DNA of 64,000 bases from Leyella stercorea (GCF_021531355.1 NZ_JADYTS010000002.1:124001-188000); one strand, 5' to 3'; numbered from the stretch's first letter, positions 24,402 to 38,634 are shown. The notes: generated from the letters alone by a model not told the origin. Numbers and translations: made by a program.

Positions 24402-27400
24402 ATGAACAAAACCAATCGAAAATGGATCAGCCAGATTGTTGCTTGTTCGTTTCTTGCAATGTTGCCTATAGGCGCATACGCACAGAACAATAAGACAATA
24501 CATGGTGTAGTGAAGGATGCCAATGGTGAGACTATCATTGGAGCCTCCGTTGGACAAAAAGGCACTAAAAACGCCACTGTAACCAACCTTGACGGAGAAT
24601 TCTCGATTTCAGTTCCCGACAATGCAGTACTCGAAATTTCGTACATCGGCTACAACAACCAGCGTGTTGCCGTAGGTGGCAAGTCGTCGCTTGAAATCGT
24701 ATTGACCGAAGATGTCCACAAACTCAACGAACTTGTCGTTGTAGGTTATGGCGTTATGAAGAAGAAAGACCTCACCGGAGCTGTCGGTTCGCTTGCTGCC
24801 AAGGACATGGAGAACACGCCGGTAGCCAACATCGGACAGGCCATTCAGGGTAAGATAGCAGGATTGCAGGTTGTAGATGCCGGCAAGCCGGGCGACAACG
24901 TTACTATTAAGGTGCGCGGTATGGGTTCTATCAACAACTGCGACCCTCTTGTAGTAATAGACGGAGTGCCAACCGACCTCGGCATCAATGCCATCAACAT
25001 GGCAGACGTAGAGCGTCTGGACGTGCTGAAGGACGCTTCAGCAACGGCAATATACGGTAGCCGCGGTGCCAACGGTGTCATAATGATAACCACCAAGAAG
25101 GGAAAGGAAGGCAAGGGACACCTCTCGCTCTCTGCCAATCTTGCCGTGCAGAATGCCACACGTACTCCCGACCTGCTCAATGCAAGCCAGTATGCAGCGC
25201 TGAGCAACGACATGATGAACAATTCGGGCAACACAGCCAATCCCGAATGGGCAGATCCGTCGGCTCTCGGTAAAGGAACCGATTGGGTAGACGAGTTGTT
25301 ACGTACCGGATATATGCAAAACTACACGTTGAGTTATTCGGGTGGCAGCGACAAGGCACATTATTATGTGTCGGGAGGTATGCTCGATCAGACGGGTATT
25401 GTAAGAAGCGTCAAGTACCGCCGGTTCACCTTCCAGGAGAACTCTGATGCCCAGGTGCAGCCTTGGTTGAAGATGACATCCAACATAACCGTTTCGGCCG
25501 ACCGCAAGCAGCAGGGCAGTTATGACATGGGCAATACATACAGAGCACTGCCCGTCTTTGCCGTTAAGGACGCCAGTGGCGAGTGGACCGGACCTGAGGG
25601 CAATTCGCTTTGGTATGGCAGCGCACGCAACCCGATCGGTCCAACCACAACCGACCGCAGCAGCACTAAGGGCTATAACCTCCTTGGCAATATCTCGGCT
25701 GAGGTAACTTTGGCTAAGTGGCTCAAGCTGAAGAGCACGTTCGGCATTGACGCCAAGTTCTGGTATAACGACAGCTATACCCCCAAGCACAACTGGAAAC
25801 CCTCGCCCGTTGAGGAGAGCAGCCGCTACAAGAGCGACAACAAGTCGTTCACCTATCTTTGGGACAACTATTTCATCTTCGACCATACGTTCGCCAAGAA
25901 GCATCACGTAGGACTGATGGCTGGTACATCGGCACAGTGGAACAACTTCGACTATCTCAACGCACAGAAGAACGTGTTCGCTTATGAGGGCGTACACGAG
26001 ATGGACAACGGCGAGAAGATGCATGCCATCGGCGGCAACGAGACCGAATGGGCGCTTATGTCATATATGGCACGACTCAATTATGAGTTTGCCGACCGCT
26101 ATCTTCTTACCGCTACAGTACGCCGTGACGGCTCGTCGCGCTTCGGCCGCAACAACCGTTGGGGAACATTCCCGTCAGTATCGCTGGCATGGCGCGCTTC
26201 TGAAGAAGAGTGGTTCCCGAAGAACAATATTCTCAACGACCTCAAGATACGTGCCGGATACGGCGTTACGGGCAGTCAGGCCAGTGTGGGCAACTACAGC
26301 TATCTGGCTTCATACAACACCAGCGTATATCCGTTCGGCAAGACAGGAACAGAACAGTCGGCACTCGTTTCGGCAACGCTTGCCAATCCTAACATTCATT
26401 GGGAGCAGGTGGCACAGACCAACATTGGCTTCGATGCAGCACTCTTCAATCAGCGTGCCCACCTCACATTCGACTATTATATAAAGAATACGACCGACAT
26501 GCTCGTAAAGGCTTCCATCCCAATCACTTCGGGATTTGAGGACACAAGCACCACTTACACCAATGCCGGAAAGGTTCGCAACACGGGTTTTGAGGTTTCG
26601 CTCAATACCGTCAACATTCAGGGTCCGCTGCAGTGGGAGACAGGTATCGTCTATACATACAACCGCAACAAGATAAAGAGTCTCAACAGCGACGTGCCTT
26701 ACTATATCAATCAGGTGAACAACTCGTACGTAACGATGCTCGCCAACAATCTGCCCATCAACGTGTTCTACGGTTATGTCACCGACGGAATATTCCAGAA
26801 CGAGCTGGAAGTAAAAGAACACGCCATTCAGACTGGTGCCGAGCCTGGCGACATACGCTTCAAGGACCTCAACAACGACGGTGTTATCAACGACAACGAC
26901 CGCACCGTGATAGGCAATCCTAACCCCACACACATCTTCTCGATGAGCAATACGCTCGCATGGAAGGGTCTGGAACTGTCGGTATACTTGCAGGGCGTGG
27001 CTGGCAACAAGATATTCAATGCCAACAAGATAGACCTTACGGGCATGTCGGCAGCCTACAACCAGCTCACCGACGTGCTGTCACGCTGGCATGGCGAGGG
27101 CACAAGCACCACGATGCCACGTGCCGTTTATGGCGATCCCAACCAAAACAACCGCATCAGCGACCGCTTTGTTGAGAACGGTGCATACTTGCGTCTGAAG
27201 AGCATTTCGCTCTCTTACAATGTGCCGCAGCAGTGGCTTCGTGCCCTGACACTCAATTCTGCACGCATCACATTCTCTTGCGAGAACGTGGCAACGATAA
27301 CCGGATACTCAGGTTTCGACCCCGAAGTGGGTGTCAACGGAATCGACCTCTCAAGCTATCCCATCTCGCGCACGTTCAACATCGGATTAAACCTAAACTT

Positions 27401-27404
27401 CTAA
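24402..27404 (+). CDS. susC: SusC-type TonB-dependent transporter (alpha-glucan locus)
   Basis: 1000 residues. Signal peptide (about 1-28), then a CarboxypepD_reg-like domain (about 32-110, IHGVVKDANGETIIGASV), TonB-box region NELVVVGYG (about 112-120), plug domain (about 125-230, LQVVDAGKPGDNVTIKVRGMGSI and PLVVIDGVPTD) and a 22-strand barrel ending FNIGLNLNF. With the SusD lid it imports oligosaccharides across the outer membrane. First gene of a six-gene operon. The substrate is inferred as dextran-derived isomalto-oligosaccharides from the GH66 and GH31 genes behind it. Confidence 0.95.
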   Translation: MNKTNRKWISQIVACSFLAMLPIGAYAQNNKTIHGVVKDANGETIIGASVGQKGTKNATVTNLDGEFSISVPDNAVLEISYIGYNNQRVAVGGKSSLEIVLTEDVHKLNELVVVGYGVMKKKDLTGAVGSLAAKDMENTPVANIGQAIQGKIAGLQVVDAGKPGDNVTIKVRGMGSINNCDPLVVIDGVPTDLGINAINMADVERLDVLKDASATAIYGSRGANGVIMITTKKGKEGKGHLSLSANLAVQNATRTPDLLNASQYAALSNDMMNNSGNTANPEWADPSALGKGTDWVDELLRTGYMQNYTLSYSGGSDKAHYYVSGGMLDQTGIVRSVKYRRFTFQENSDAQVQPWLKMTSNITVSADRKQQGSYDMGNTYRALPVFAVKDASGEWTGPEGNSLWYGSARNPIGPTTTDRSSTKGYNLLGNISAEVTLAKWLKLKSTFGIDAKFWYNDSYTPKHNWKPSPVEESSRYKSDNKSFTYLWDNYFIFDHTFAKKHHVGLMAGTSAQWNNFDYLNAQKNVFAYEGVHEMDNGEKMHAIGGNETEWALMSYMARLNYEFADRYLLTATVRRDGSSRFGRNNRWGTFPSVSLAWRASEEEWFPKNNILNDLKIRAGYGVTGSQASVGNYSYLASYNTSVYPFGKTGTEQSALVSATLANPNIHWEQVAQTNIGFDAALFNQRAHLTFDYYIKNTTDMLVKASIPITSGFEDTSTTYTNAGKVRNTGFEVSLNTVNIQGPLQWETGIVYTYNRNKIKSLNSDVPYYINQVNNSYVTMLANNLPINVFYGYVTDGIFQNELEVKEHAIQTGAEPGDIRFKDLNNDGVINDNDRTVIGNPNPTHIFSMSNTLAWKGLELSVYLQGVAGNKIFNANKIDLTGMSAAYNQLTDVLSRWHGEGTSTTMPRAVYGDPNQNNRISDRFVENGAYLRLKSISLSYNVPQQWLRALTLNSARITFSCENVATITGYSGFDPEVGVNGIDLSSYPISRTFNIGLNLNF

Positions 27405-27417
27405 CAACTGAATCATT

Positions 27418-28911
27418 ATGAAAAAGATATTTATTCTGGCTCTCAACATAGCACTTGCAGGCTCGATGTGTTCATGCAGCGACTTCCTCGACCGTGAGCC
27501 TAAGAACACAGTCGACCCCGAAACGACGGTCGACGAGGACGTGGCGGTGTCGATGGCAAATGCCTGCTACCGTACACTCCAGTCGTCAAATATGTACAAT
27601 CAACGTCTGTGGACACTCGACATCGTTGCTGGTAACAGCATAGTAGGCGCTGGTGGAGGTACCGACGGCATTGAGACCGTTCAGGCTTCCAACTTCACCA
27701 CGCAGAGCGATAATGGTATGGCGCTGTACATGTGGCGCTCGCCTTGGGTCGGTATCGGACAGTGCAACATCCTCATCAATGCTCTCGAAGACAAGAATCC
27801 GGAAAAGGGCACCATTCTGGGACGTTCGCTCGGTGAGGCTTACTTCCTCCGTGCACATTATTATTATATACTTGTACGCTTGTATGGTGGGGTACCTCTG
27901 CGTCTGAAGCCGTTCAATCCAGGCGAGAGCACGGACATAGCACGTGCTTCGGTTGACGAGGTTTACAAGCAGATAATTGACGATACCAACCGCGCAGCCG
28001 ATCTGCTTCCTGCCAAAAGCCAGCTTGACGACGACAATCTTGGACGTGCTACGAAGGACGCAGCCTATACAATGCTCGCCGATATATACCTCACACTCGC
28101 TCCCGACAACAATGAATACTATCAGAAGGTTGTGAGCCTGTGCGACGATGTGACAGCTCTTGGCTACGATCTAAGCCAATGCACGTACGAATCAAACTTT
28201 GACGCTACCATCAACAACGGTCCTGAGTCAATCTTCGAAGTGCAGTTCTCTGGCAATACCGAATACGACTTCTGGGGAAACAATCCGCAGTCGAGCTGGC
28301 TGTCGACATTCATGGGACCGCGAAACTCCAACTTTGTGGCAGGATCTTACGGATGGAACCAGCCTACAGAAGAGTTCATGTCGCAGTATGAGGAAGGCGA
28401 CAAGCGCAAGGACCTTACCGTATTGTATGATGGATGTCCCGATTTTGACGGCATGACATACAAGAGCAGCTACTCAACTACCGGATATAACGTGCGCAAG
28501 TTTCTCGTTTCGAAGAGCGTATCACCAGAATATAACACCAATCCTGCCAACTTCGTGGTGTATCGCTATGCCGATGTGCTGCTTATGAAGGCTGAGGCTC
28601 TCAACGAGCAGGGCAAGACTGCTGAGGCAGCCGAGCCTCTTAACATCGTCCGTCATCGTGCCGGACTGCCTGGAGTGAGTGGATTGTCGCAGGAAGCTAT
28701 GCGCGAAAAGATCATACACGAACGTCGTATTGAACTGGCGTTTGAGGGCCATCGCTGGTTTGACATGATACGCTTGCAGCATGGCGACTATGCCGTGAAG
28801 TTCCTCAAGTCCATCGGAAAGTCGCGTGTCACTAAGGAACGTCTGCTCTTCCCGATTCCGCAGACAGAGCGAGATGCCAACCAGCTGATGACACAGAACC
28901 CCGGATATTAA
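27418..28911 (+). CDS. susD: SusD-type surface glycan-binding lipoprotein
   Basis: 497 residues with a lipoprotein signal; the modified Cys is probably Cys20 (possibly Cys18), followed by SDFLDREPKNTVDPET. The SusD/RagB fold is seen in the helical repeats (SLGEAYFLRAHYYYILVRLYGGVPL) and the C-terminal signature (YADVLLMKAEALNEQGKTAEAAEPLNIVRHRAGL; ERRIELAFEGHRWFDMIRL). It caps the SusC barrel and helps capture glycan. It starts 13 bp after susC. Confidence 0.95.
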   Translation: MKKIFILALNIALAGSMCSCSDFLDREPKNTVDPETTVDEDVAVSMANACYRTLQSSNMYNQRLWTLDIVAGNSIVGAGGGTDGIETVQASNFTTQSDNGMALYMWRSPWVGIGQCNILINALEDKNPEKGTILGRSLGEAYFLRAHYYYILVRLYGGVPLRLKPFNPGESTDIARASVDEVYKQIIDDTNRAADLLPAKSQLDDDNLGRATKDAAYTMLADIYLTLAPDNNEYYQKVVSLCDDVTALGYDLSQCTYESNFDATINNGPESIFEVQFSGNTEYDFWGNNPQSSWLSTFMGPRNSNFVAGSYGWNQPTEEFMSQYEEGDKRKDLTVLYDGCPDFDGMTYKSSYSTTGYNVRKFLVSKSVSPEYNTNPANFVVYRYADVLLMKAEALNEQGKTAEAAEPLNIVRHRAGLPGVSGLSQEAMREKIIHERRIELAFEGHRWFDMIRLQHGDYAVKFLKSIGKSRVTKERLLFPIPQTERDANQLMTQNPGY

Positions 28912-28949
28912 AACGTCAGGAAACATTATAAACAATAAAACGAATCAAT

Positions 28950-30455
28950 ATGAAACGATATATAAATTGCATTCATAGTCTGTTGGCTCTTCTTTTCATC
29001 GGCTTTGCCCTCTCCGCTTGCTCTGACCAGGACTACACCGAACTGGACAAAGGACGCGACCAGCTGACAATCACGGCTGACCAAGCCCTGTCCGCTCTGC
29101 AAGAGACCAACCATGCAAGTGACGCCGTCACACTGAACTGGACCACCGGCAACAATTACGGTACCGGCAACCGCATCAGCTATCGTCTGGAGCTGGCTAA
29201 GGCTGGCACCGATTTCGCCCAACCGTACGTTGCTGTGGACGAACAGACGCAGACTTACACGTGGAGCGCCAACGTGGAGAATCTTAACAACATCATTCTC
29301 GACAAGATGGGAGGCACCGTTGGCACACCCATTGACATCGAAGCACGCGTCACTGCCATAGTCAGCGGCGCAGAAGAGACACAGACTGCCACCACGCAGT
29401 TCACCGTTACACCGTACGAACCCGTCACATCCACATTGTATATTATAGGTAGTGCTGCTCCAAACGGATGGAGCGCCGACAATGCATCGGAAATGACTCG
29501 CACCACCAACGGCCTCTTCACTTGGGAAGGCAAGCTCAATAGCGGCGAGATAAAGTTCATAACCACTCTCGGACAGTTTCTGCCTTCATACGGACGCGGC
29601 GACAACGGTGCTCCTGTGCTCCGCACAAGCGACGACCAACCCGACGAGAAATGGACTATAGACGAGGCTCACGACTATAAAGTCACGGTCGATTTGCTTG
29701 TCGGAACAGTAAGCATAGAGAAGACAGAGGGCATAAGACCTGCCTTCGACCAGCTCTTCTTTGTCGGCAATCCAACCGGATGGGGCTTTGAACCGATGAC
29801 ACAGGACGCTCTTGATCCGTTCCTTTTCCGCATGGGACGCTACTTTGAGCAGGGCGTAGGAGGCGAATTCAAGTTCGGAACATCCATGAACTCATGGGAG
29901 AATATGTATAAGGCGACACAGGCAAATGCTCCTTATACGGACAAGAGCATGGCATTCGTATCAGGTTTCGACCCCGACAACAAGTGGAATCTGCAGGACA
30001 GCGAGACCGGCAAGGCTTATAAGATATGCGTTGACATTCGTTCGGGCAAGGAACGTATGATGATGAGCGAGTTCACTCCATACAAAATGATATACCTTGT
30101 GGGTGATGCTACACCCAACGGATGGGATCTTGGCAATGCAACACCGATGACTTCTACAGAGAGTCCTTATGTATTCACATGGACAGGTCAGCTCAACGCA
30201 GGCGAACTCAAGTTCTCTTGCGACAAGCAGAGCGACTGGAACGGAGCGTGGTTTATGCCTTCTGCTCCCGATGCCGAACCAAAGGGCACTGTCGAGAAGG
30301 CTCTCTTCATCAACAAGAGTGACGAAACACTTAAATCGCAGTATCTGACTGTGAACGTTAGCGACCTCGACTACAAGTGGAAGATAACATCGTCGGGCAC
30401 ATACACCATAACGCTCGACCAGCTCAACGAGACCGTAACAATCTCAAAAAATTAA
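28950..30455 (+). CDS. SusE/SusF-like surface alpha-glucan-binding lipoprotein
   Basis: 501 residues, lipidated at Cys24 (GFALSAC). A SusE-like N-terminal domain (about 25-145, with ALSALQETNHASDAVTLNWTTG) is followed by three related modules: LYIIGSAAPNGWSADNASEMT, LFFVGNPTGWGFEPMTQD and IYLVGDATPNGWDLGNATPMT. Each has the NGW/TGW turn seen in starch-binding modules of SusE and SusF. It should bind substrate at the surface rather than cleave it. Placement after susD is typical; affinity for alpha-1,6 rather than alpha-1,4 glucan is inferred from context. Confidence 0.88.
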   Translation: MKRYINCIHSLLALLFIGFALSACSDQDYTELDKGRDQLTITADQALSALQETNHASDAVTLNWTTGNNYGTGNRISYRLELAKAGTDFAQPYVAVDEQTQTYTWSANVENLNNIILDKMGGTVGTPIDIEARVTAIVSGAEETQTATTQFTVTPYEPVTSTLYIIGSAAPNGWSADNASEMTRTTNGLFTWEGKLNSGEIKFITTLGQFLPSYGRGDNGAPVLRTSDDQPDEKWTIDEAHDYKVTVDLLVGTVSIEKTEGIRPAFDQLFFVGNPTGWGFEPMTQDALDPFLFRMGRYFEQGVGGEFKFGTSMNSWENMYKATQANAPYTDKSMAFVSGFDPDNKWNLQDSETGKAYKICVDIRSGKERMMMSEFTPYKMIYLVGDATPNGWDLGNATPMTSTESPYVFTWTGQLNAGELKFSCDKQSDWNGAWFMPSAPDAEPKGTVEKALFINKSDETLKSQYLTVNVSDLDYKWKITSSGTYTITLDQLNETVTISKN

Positions 30456-30475
30456 CAATCTAACAAAAGCATAAA

Positions 30476-34401
<3,926 letters not shown>

Positions 34402-34433
34402 AAAACGGTTTGATTTTTGTAGTAGTATTTTTT

Positions 34434-34464
34434 AGGAGGGTGCGACATTTTGTCACACTCTCCT
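34434..34464 (+). other. Hairpin between the GH97 and GH31 genes
   Basis: AGGAGGGTGCGACA and TGTCACACTCTCCT pair over 14 bp with two G-T pairs. T residues precede rather than follow it, so it is more likely an RNA processing or stability element in the operon mRNA than a terminator. Confidence 0.5.
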
Positions 34465-34524
34465 ATTGCTGATTTATAAAGACAAGCACCCTGTAACAAT
34501 ACAAACAATAAACCTATACTGATA

Positions 34525-37080
34525 ATGAAACAAAAGTATTCATCTTACAAATTGCTGGCTCTCTCCTCAGCTCTCTCAGCTCTTTCGCTCACCGCAGCAG
34601 CCCAGAATGCCAATGTTGTCTATCAGGACAGCAACGTGCGCTTCACGCTTGTCACCGACGGAACGGTGCGCATGGAGTATGCACCCGACGGAAAATTTCT
34701 TGACAACAAGTCGTTTATTGCAGTCAACCGCTCTTATCCTGAAGTGAAATACAAGAAGAGCGAGACAGCCAAGAAGGTTGTCATATCCACCGACTATCTC
34801 ACACTCACTTACACAAAAGGCCCAGGTCCGCTCACCGAACGCAATCTTTCAATAGTCTCGGCAAAGACAAAGAAGAAGCCGACTGACGGCAAACGCGTCA
34901 TTCCCTTTGCCTGGCATCCCGGACAGAAGGATGCGCCGGGCGCCAATTTGAAGGGAACCTACCGCACACTCGACGGTTATGACGGCGACTCGCGTGGCGA
35001 TACTGGCAAGATGCCGATAGAAGACGGCCTGCTGTCGAGAAGCGGATGGACACTCATAGACGACTCTGAGGGCTACGTATTCGACAACAGCGACTGGCAA
35101 TGGGTGGCACATCGCCCTAACGAAGGCAAGACACAGGACATGTATTTCCTCGCTTATGGCAACGACTACAAGAAGGCTTTGCACGACTTTACGGTCTTTG
35201 CAGGCAAAGAACCGTTGCCGCCCCGCTATGCGTTCGGCTACTGGTGGTCGCGCTACTGGTGCTATAGCGACAACGAACTGCGCCAACTCGTCAGCAAGAT
35301 GCACTCTTACAGCATCCCGATGGACGTGCTTGTGGTGGATATGGACTGGCACTACACTGAGGAAGGACGAGGCGGATGGACCGGATATACATGGAACAAG
35401 CGACTCTTTCCATCGCCTGCGGGCTTCATGAAGTGGGCCAAGCAGCAGCAACTGCAAACAACCGTCAACCTTCATCCTGCCGATGGCATAAAGCATTATG
35501 AGGATTGCTACGCCGACATGGCACGATGGATGGGCATGGATCCTGCCGAGAAGAAGGATATACCATGGAATGCCTCGTCCAAACGATTCATGCAGGGATG
35601 GTATGACAAGGTGCTGCGTCCTATGGAAGGCTACGGCATCGACTTCTGGTGGCTCGACTGGCAGCAGTGGAACAACGACAAGGAGTTTCCACGACTTAGC
35701 AACGTGTGGTGGATCAACTATGCTACATTCACAGACATGGAGCGTCATCACGACACCCGACCCATGCTGTATCACCGTTGGGGCGGACTGGGCAACCACC
35801 GCTATCAGATAGGATTCTCTGGCGATGCCATCATAAGCTGGAAATCGCTCGACTTCCAGCCTTACTACAACTCTACCGCCTCCAACGTGCTCTACGGTTA
35901 TTGGAGCCACGACATCGGCGGACACATGGGAGCCGACTCTATCAATCCTGAGATGTACATACGCTGGATGCAGTTCGGAGCCTTCAGCCCCATTCTGCGC
36001 ACCCATTCTACAAAGAATGCAGGGCTTAACAAGGAGCCGTGGGTATTTGCCGACAAGGAGCGCGACATCATTCGCGACATCATCAAGCAACGCTACTCGC
36101 TCGCGCCTTACATATATACTATGGCGCGCCATGCCTACGACACCGGTGTGTCTTTGTGCCGACCGATGTATTACGACTATCCTGATGCGCAGGAGGCTTA
36201 CACAAACCGCAATGAGTATATGTTCGGCGACAACTATCTGGTCTATCCTATCACGCAGCCTATGAACGACGGCGTGTCGCTACAGAAGGTGTGGCTGCCG
36301 GCTGGCAACGACTGGTACGAACTCACATCGGGCACAATGCTGAAGGGCGGACAGACGGTTGAACGTCGCTTCCTGCTCGACGAGTATCCTATATACGTCA
36401 AGGCGGGCAGCATAATTCCGCAATATGGCGACGTGAAGAATCTGCGCCGTAACGACGAGGCTGTCACCGTGACGGTATATCCGGGCAACGTAGATGCACA
36501 GTTCGTAATGTATGAGGACAACGGCAACGACAAGCAGTATGCCACGGCTTATGCCTCCACATTGCTGTCTGCCACACATTCAGCCGACGGAACATTGCGT
36601 GTAAGTATAGGAGCACGTAAAGGGGAGTACAGCGGAATGCCTGCACACCGCCAATACCGATTGAAGCTCGTGGCGTCGGCAGTGCCAGAGAAAGTCATAG
36701 TGGACGGAAAGCCGACCGATTTTGAATACGACGGCAACAACCTCAGCCTGATAGTTGACATCCCGGAGACCGACTGCTCGAAGGCAAAGACTATAGAGGT
36801 GGTTTATGCCAAGGATGCCCCCGTTCTGACAGACGGACTCATCGGCAAGTTCCGCCATATTCAGCAGAACTGCATTGCCGTGAAATATCACAACCCGGGC
36901 ATCGTGTTTGCCGAGCCACTCGGAACAATGGAGTCAGCCGGAATAGCAATGACCTACAATCCCGAGAAGCAGAAGCAGATAGTGGAGACATTCCGCAAGA
37001 ACTACGCTTCGCTTGCCGACATCCTTAAGCAGAACGGTATTGAGGGTGAGGATGCACAGAAGTTTATGCTTGCCGAGTAA
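34525..37080 (+). CDS. GH31 alpha-glucosidase, last gene of the alpha-1,6-glucan locus
   Basis: 851 residues with a signal peptide (LLALSSALSALSLTAAAQ). N-terminal beta domain (about 30-225); catalytic barrel (about 230-560) with VVDMDWHYTEEG, YGIDFWWLDWQQW (nucleophile Asp378) and IGFSGDAIISW (acid/base Asp434). C-terminal beta domains (about 580-740) and an extra tail (about 770-851) of unknown role follow. A retaining exo-glucosidase; in dextran loci the GH31 partner finishes isomalto-oligosaccharides to glucose. It is 123 bp behind GH97 and ends at a very long hairpin. Confidence 0.92.
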   Translation: MKQKYSSYKLLALSSALSALSLTAAAQNANVVYQDSNVRFTLVTDGTVRMEYAPDGKFLDNKSFIAVNRSYPEVKYKKSETAKKVVISTDYLTLTYTKGPGPLTERNLSIVSAKTKKKPTDGKRVIPFAWHPGQKDAPGANLKGTYRTLDGYDGDSRGDTGKMPIEDGLLSRSGWTLIDDSEGYVFDNSDWQWVAHRPNEGKTQDMYFLAYGNDYKKALHDFTVFAGKEPLPPRYAFGYWWSRYWCYSDNELRQLVSKMHSYSIPMDVLVVDMDWHYTEEGRGGWTGYTWNKRLFPSPAGFMKWAKQQQLQTTVNLHPADGIKHYEDCYADMARWMGMDPAEKKDIPWNASSKRFMQGWYDKVLRPMEGYGIDFWWLDWQQWNNDKEFPRLSNVWWINYATFTDMERHHDTRPMLYHRWGGLGNHRYQIGFSGDAIISWKSLDFQPYYNSTASNVLYGYWSHDIGGHMGADSINPEMYIRWMQFGAFSPILRTHSTKNAGLNKEPWVFADKERDIIRDIIKQRYSLAPYIYTMARHAYDTGVSLCRPMYYDYPDAQEAYTNRNEYMFGDNYLVYPITQPMNDGVSLQKVWLPAGNDWYELTSGTMLKGGQTVERRFLLDEYPIYVKAGSIIPQYGDVKNLRRNDEAVTVTVYPGNVDAQFVMYEDNGNDKQYATAYASTLLSATHSADGTLRVSIGARKGEYSGMPAHRQYRLKLVASAVPEKVIVDGKPTDFEYDGNNLSLIVDIPETDCSKAKTIEVVYAKDAPVLTDGLIGKFRHIQQNCIAVKYHNPGIVFAEPLGTMESAGIAMTYNPEKQKQIVETFRKNYASLADILKQNGIEGEDAQKFMLAE

Positions 37081-37096
37081 TAGTACGAGGGTGGGG

Positions 37097-37172
37097 TGAC
37101 TTAATACAGATTTGCTTTACACAGTTTTTGAATTGTTAAAACCGTGTAAAGCAAATCTGTATTAAGTCATTT
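37097..37172 (+). terminator. Perfect 26-bp hairpin after the GH31 gene
   Basis: Arms 37097-37122 and 37144-37169 (TGACTTAATACAG... with ...CTGTATTAAGTCA) are exact complements, with GTTTT/AAAAC pairing inside the loop and TTTT after it. It closes the operon and sits directly before repeat copy B. Confidence 0.85.
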
Positions 37173-37175
37173 TGA

Positions 37176-37287
37176 TGTTTTGAGGTGTCCTAATCGCTGT
37201 CGTAGACGATAAAAACCGTCAGTGAAATCTCTAGAATCAGATTTTCGTTTGTAACAATTTCTTACCGCCAATACAATATTTGCATGT
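37176..37287 (+). repeat. 112-nt dispersed repeat, copy B
   Basis: Same length as 22324-22435 with 9 differences. As in copy A, a long hairpin of unrelated sequence stands directly before it and a minus-strand gene ends after it. It ends in CAATATTTGCATGT. Confidence 0.9.
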
Positions 37288-37292
37288 ACTAA

Positions 37293-37350
37293 AAACTCTC
37301 AACTCTCACTCTCTTCAACTCTCAACTCTCACCTCTCAATTTTCAATTCT
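37293..37350 (+). repeat. CTCTCAA low-complexity tail
   Basis: Short repeats of AACTCTC and CTCTCAATTTTCAATT run from the end of repeat copy B through the stop codon of the minus-strand hydrolase, resembling the repeat after surE. Confidence 0.6.
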
Positions 37351-38302
37351 CCGCCCCGTTCCACTTGCTTACAAACTCCGTAACCTTTCTTATGTATTCC
37401 GATTTATGGTCGCGATAGGAGAGGGCATGCTTGCTTCCGGGCGCTATCCAAAGCTGTTTGGGTTGAGGCTTGGCCTCGTAGAGTGGGTAGACCATAGCCG
37501 TTGGCACGTAAGTATCGTTGTCACCGTGGATGAATAGCATCGGTTTGCGGCACTTAGCCACCTGCTTGAGCGGTGAAGCCTCACCGAACGACCATCCGTA
37601 CCTCATCCTTACCACCCACGACGCTGTATAAAGCAGCGGAAATTCAGGCAGCGAGAAGCGTCCTTTCAGTTCGTGGGCGAACTCGTCCCAAACGCTTGTG
37701 TAGCCGCAATCCTCAACAAAGCACTTCACATACTTGGGCGTCTGCTCACCGCTTACGCACATCGTAGTGGCAGCACCCATAGATATGCCGTGCACCACGA
37801 GGCGCATTGAGTCGGCAGGTGTACGGAAAATTCCAGGTGCAATGTCAATCCAGTGCATCACGTCGAGGCGATCCTTCCATCCCATCTGTATGTCCTTTCC
37901 ATAGCTCTGTCCATGTCCGTGCAGGTCGGGCAGCAGTATGTTGTAGTTCATGTAGCGGTTGTATATTCGGGCAATCATAAGCATCGACGTGGCGTTGTCG
38001 GTATAGCCATGCACCAGAACAGCCGTTGCGCCATGCGCCTTTGTAGAGCGTGCATACAGAGCGTGAGCACGTTCGCCGGTAGGCATCACTACGAATGTGT
38101 CGCTGAGCGCGCCCTCGGCTTTCAGACTGTCTATCCACGGTCGCAGTTCGGGATAGTTTGTCATAGCCCTGTTGAAGTTGCTGTCGCGGTGTCGGTTGGC
38201 ATCCACCAGAGCAAAGTTTACCAGGTAAAACGAGCCGGCAGTCAGCACGGCTGCAAGTAGGATGACGACAGTAGCTGTTGTCAGCAGAATTTTCTTTTTC
38301 AT
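37343..38302 (-). CDS. Alpha/beta hydrolase with N-terminal membrane anchor
   Basis: 319 residues. A hydrophobic N-terminus (LLTTATVVILLAAVLTAGSFYLV) is an uncleaved anchor or signal. The hydrolase core shows AVLVHGYTDN (oxyanion), VVHGISMGAAT with the nucleophile Ser, LFIHGDNDTYVP with the Asp and GSKHALSY with the His, so the triad is complete. The family includes serine aminopeptidase-like and lipase-like enzymes; the substrate is unknown. It is convergent with the GH31 gene and divergent from corA, so it is probably not part of the glucan operon. Confidence 0.85.
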   Translation of the reverse strand: MKKKILLTTATVVILLAAVLTAGSFYLVNFALVDANRHRDSNFNRAMTNYPELRPWIDSLKAEGALSDTFVVMPTGERAHALYARSTKAHGATAVLVHGYTDNATSMLMIARIYNRYMNYNILLPDLHGHGQSYGKDIQMGWKDRLDVMHWIDIAPGIFRTPADSMRLVVHGISMGAATTMCVSGEQTPKYVKCFVEDCGYTSVWDEFAHELKGRFSLPEFPLLYTASWVVRMRYGWSFGEASPLKQVAKCRKPMLFIHGDNDTYVPTAMVYPLYEAKPQPKQLWIAPGSKHALSYRDHKSEYIRKVTEFVSKWNGAEN

Positions 38303-38634
38303 ATATGTTTCTTTTTGTATTCAGTGTTTCGTTATAACCCCATTTGTAGTATAATGCGATAAAGGTATTAGAAAAACTCAAATTACACAAGCAAGCTTCG
38401 AAAAAAGTTTTGGCAATGTTTCATTTGTGTAAAAATTGACTACGATTGTGCAAATAATGTAGAAGTAAAGTACGCTTATTCGCCATTTTTATATACCTTT
38501 GCAGCCGAAAATCAATATATACGCAATATATGGACGACTATCACGCGGAAAATATGAATTTGTAGTGCAGGAGGACAGCAACTCATAACGGCTGGTCTCC
38601 CACATATTGTTTTAACCCATGGAGACCTATCTTT
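38303..38634. other. Divergent region and long leader before corA
   Basis: A 332-bp gap. It holds an inverted repeat TTACACAA (38383-38390)/TTGTGTAA (38425-38432), a -7 box TACCTTTG (38494-38501) for corA, and about 130 nt of presumed 5' leader. The leader ends with a hairpin GGTCTCC (38594-38600)/GGAGACC (38621-38627) only 7 bp before the corA ATG. Confidence 0.6.
38494..38501 (+). promoter_or_regulatory. -7 box TACCTTTG of corA
   Basis: Perfect TAnnTTTG followed by C. It predicts an unusually long leader of about 125 nt before the corA start. Confidence 0.5.

Noticed and set aside
37097..37169. Ends of an insertion sequence or MITE
   Set aside because: The arms are a single hairpin with a 21-nt loop, no transposase and no target-site duplication seen.
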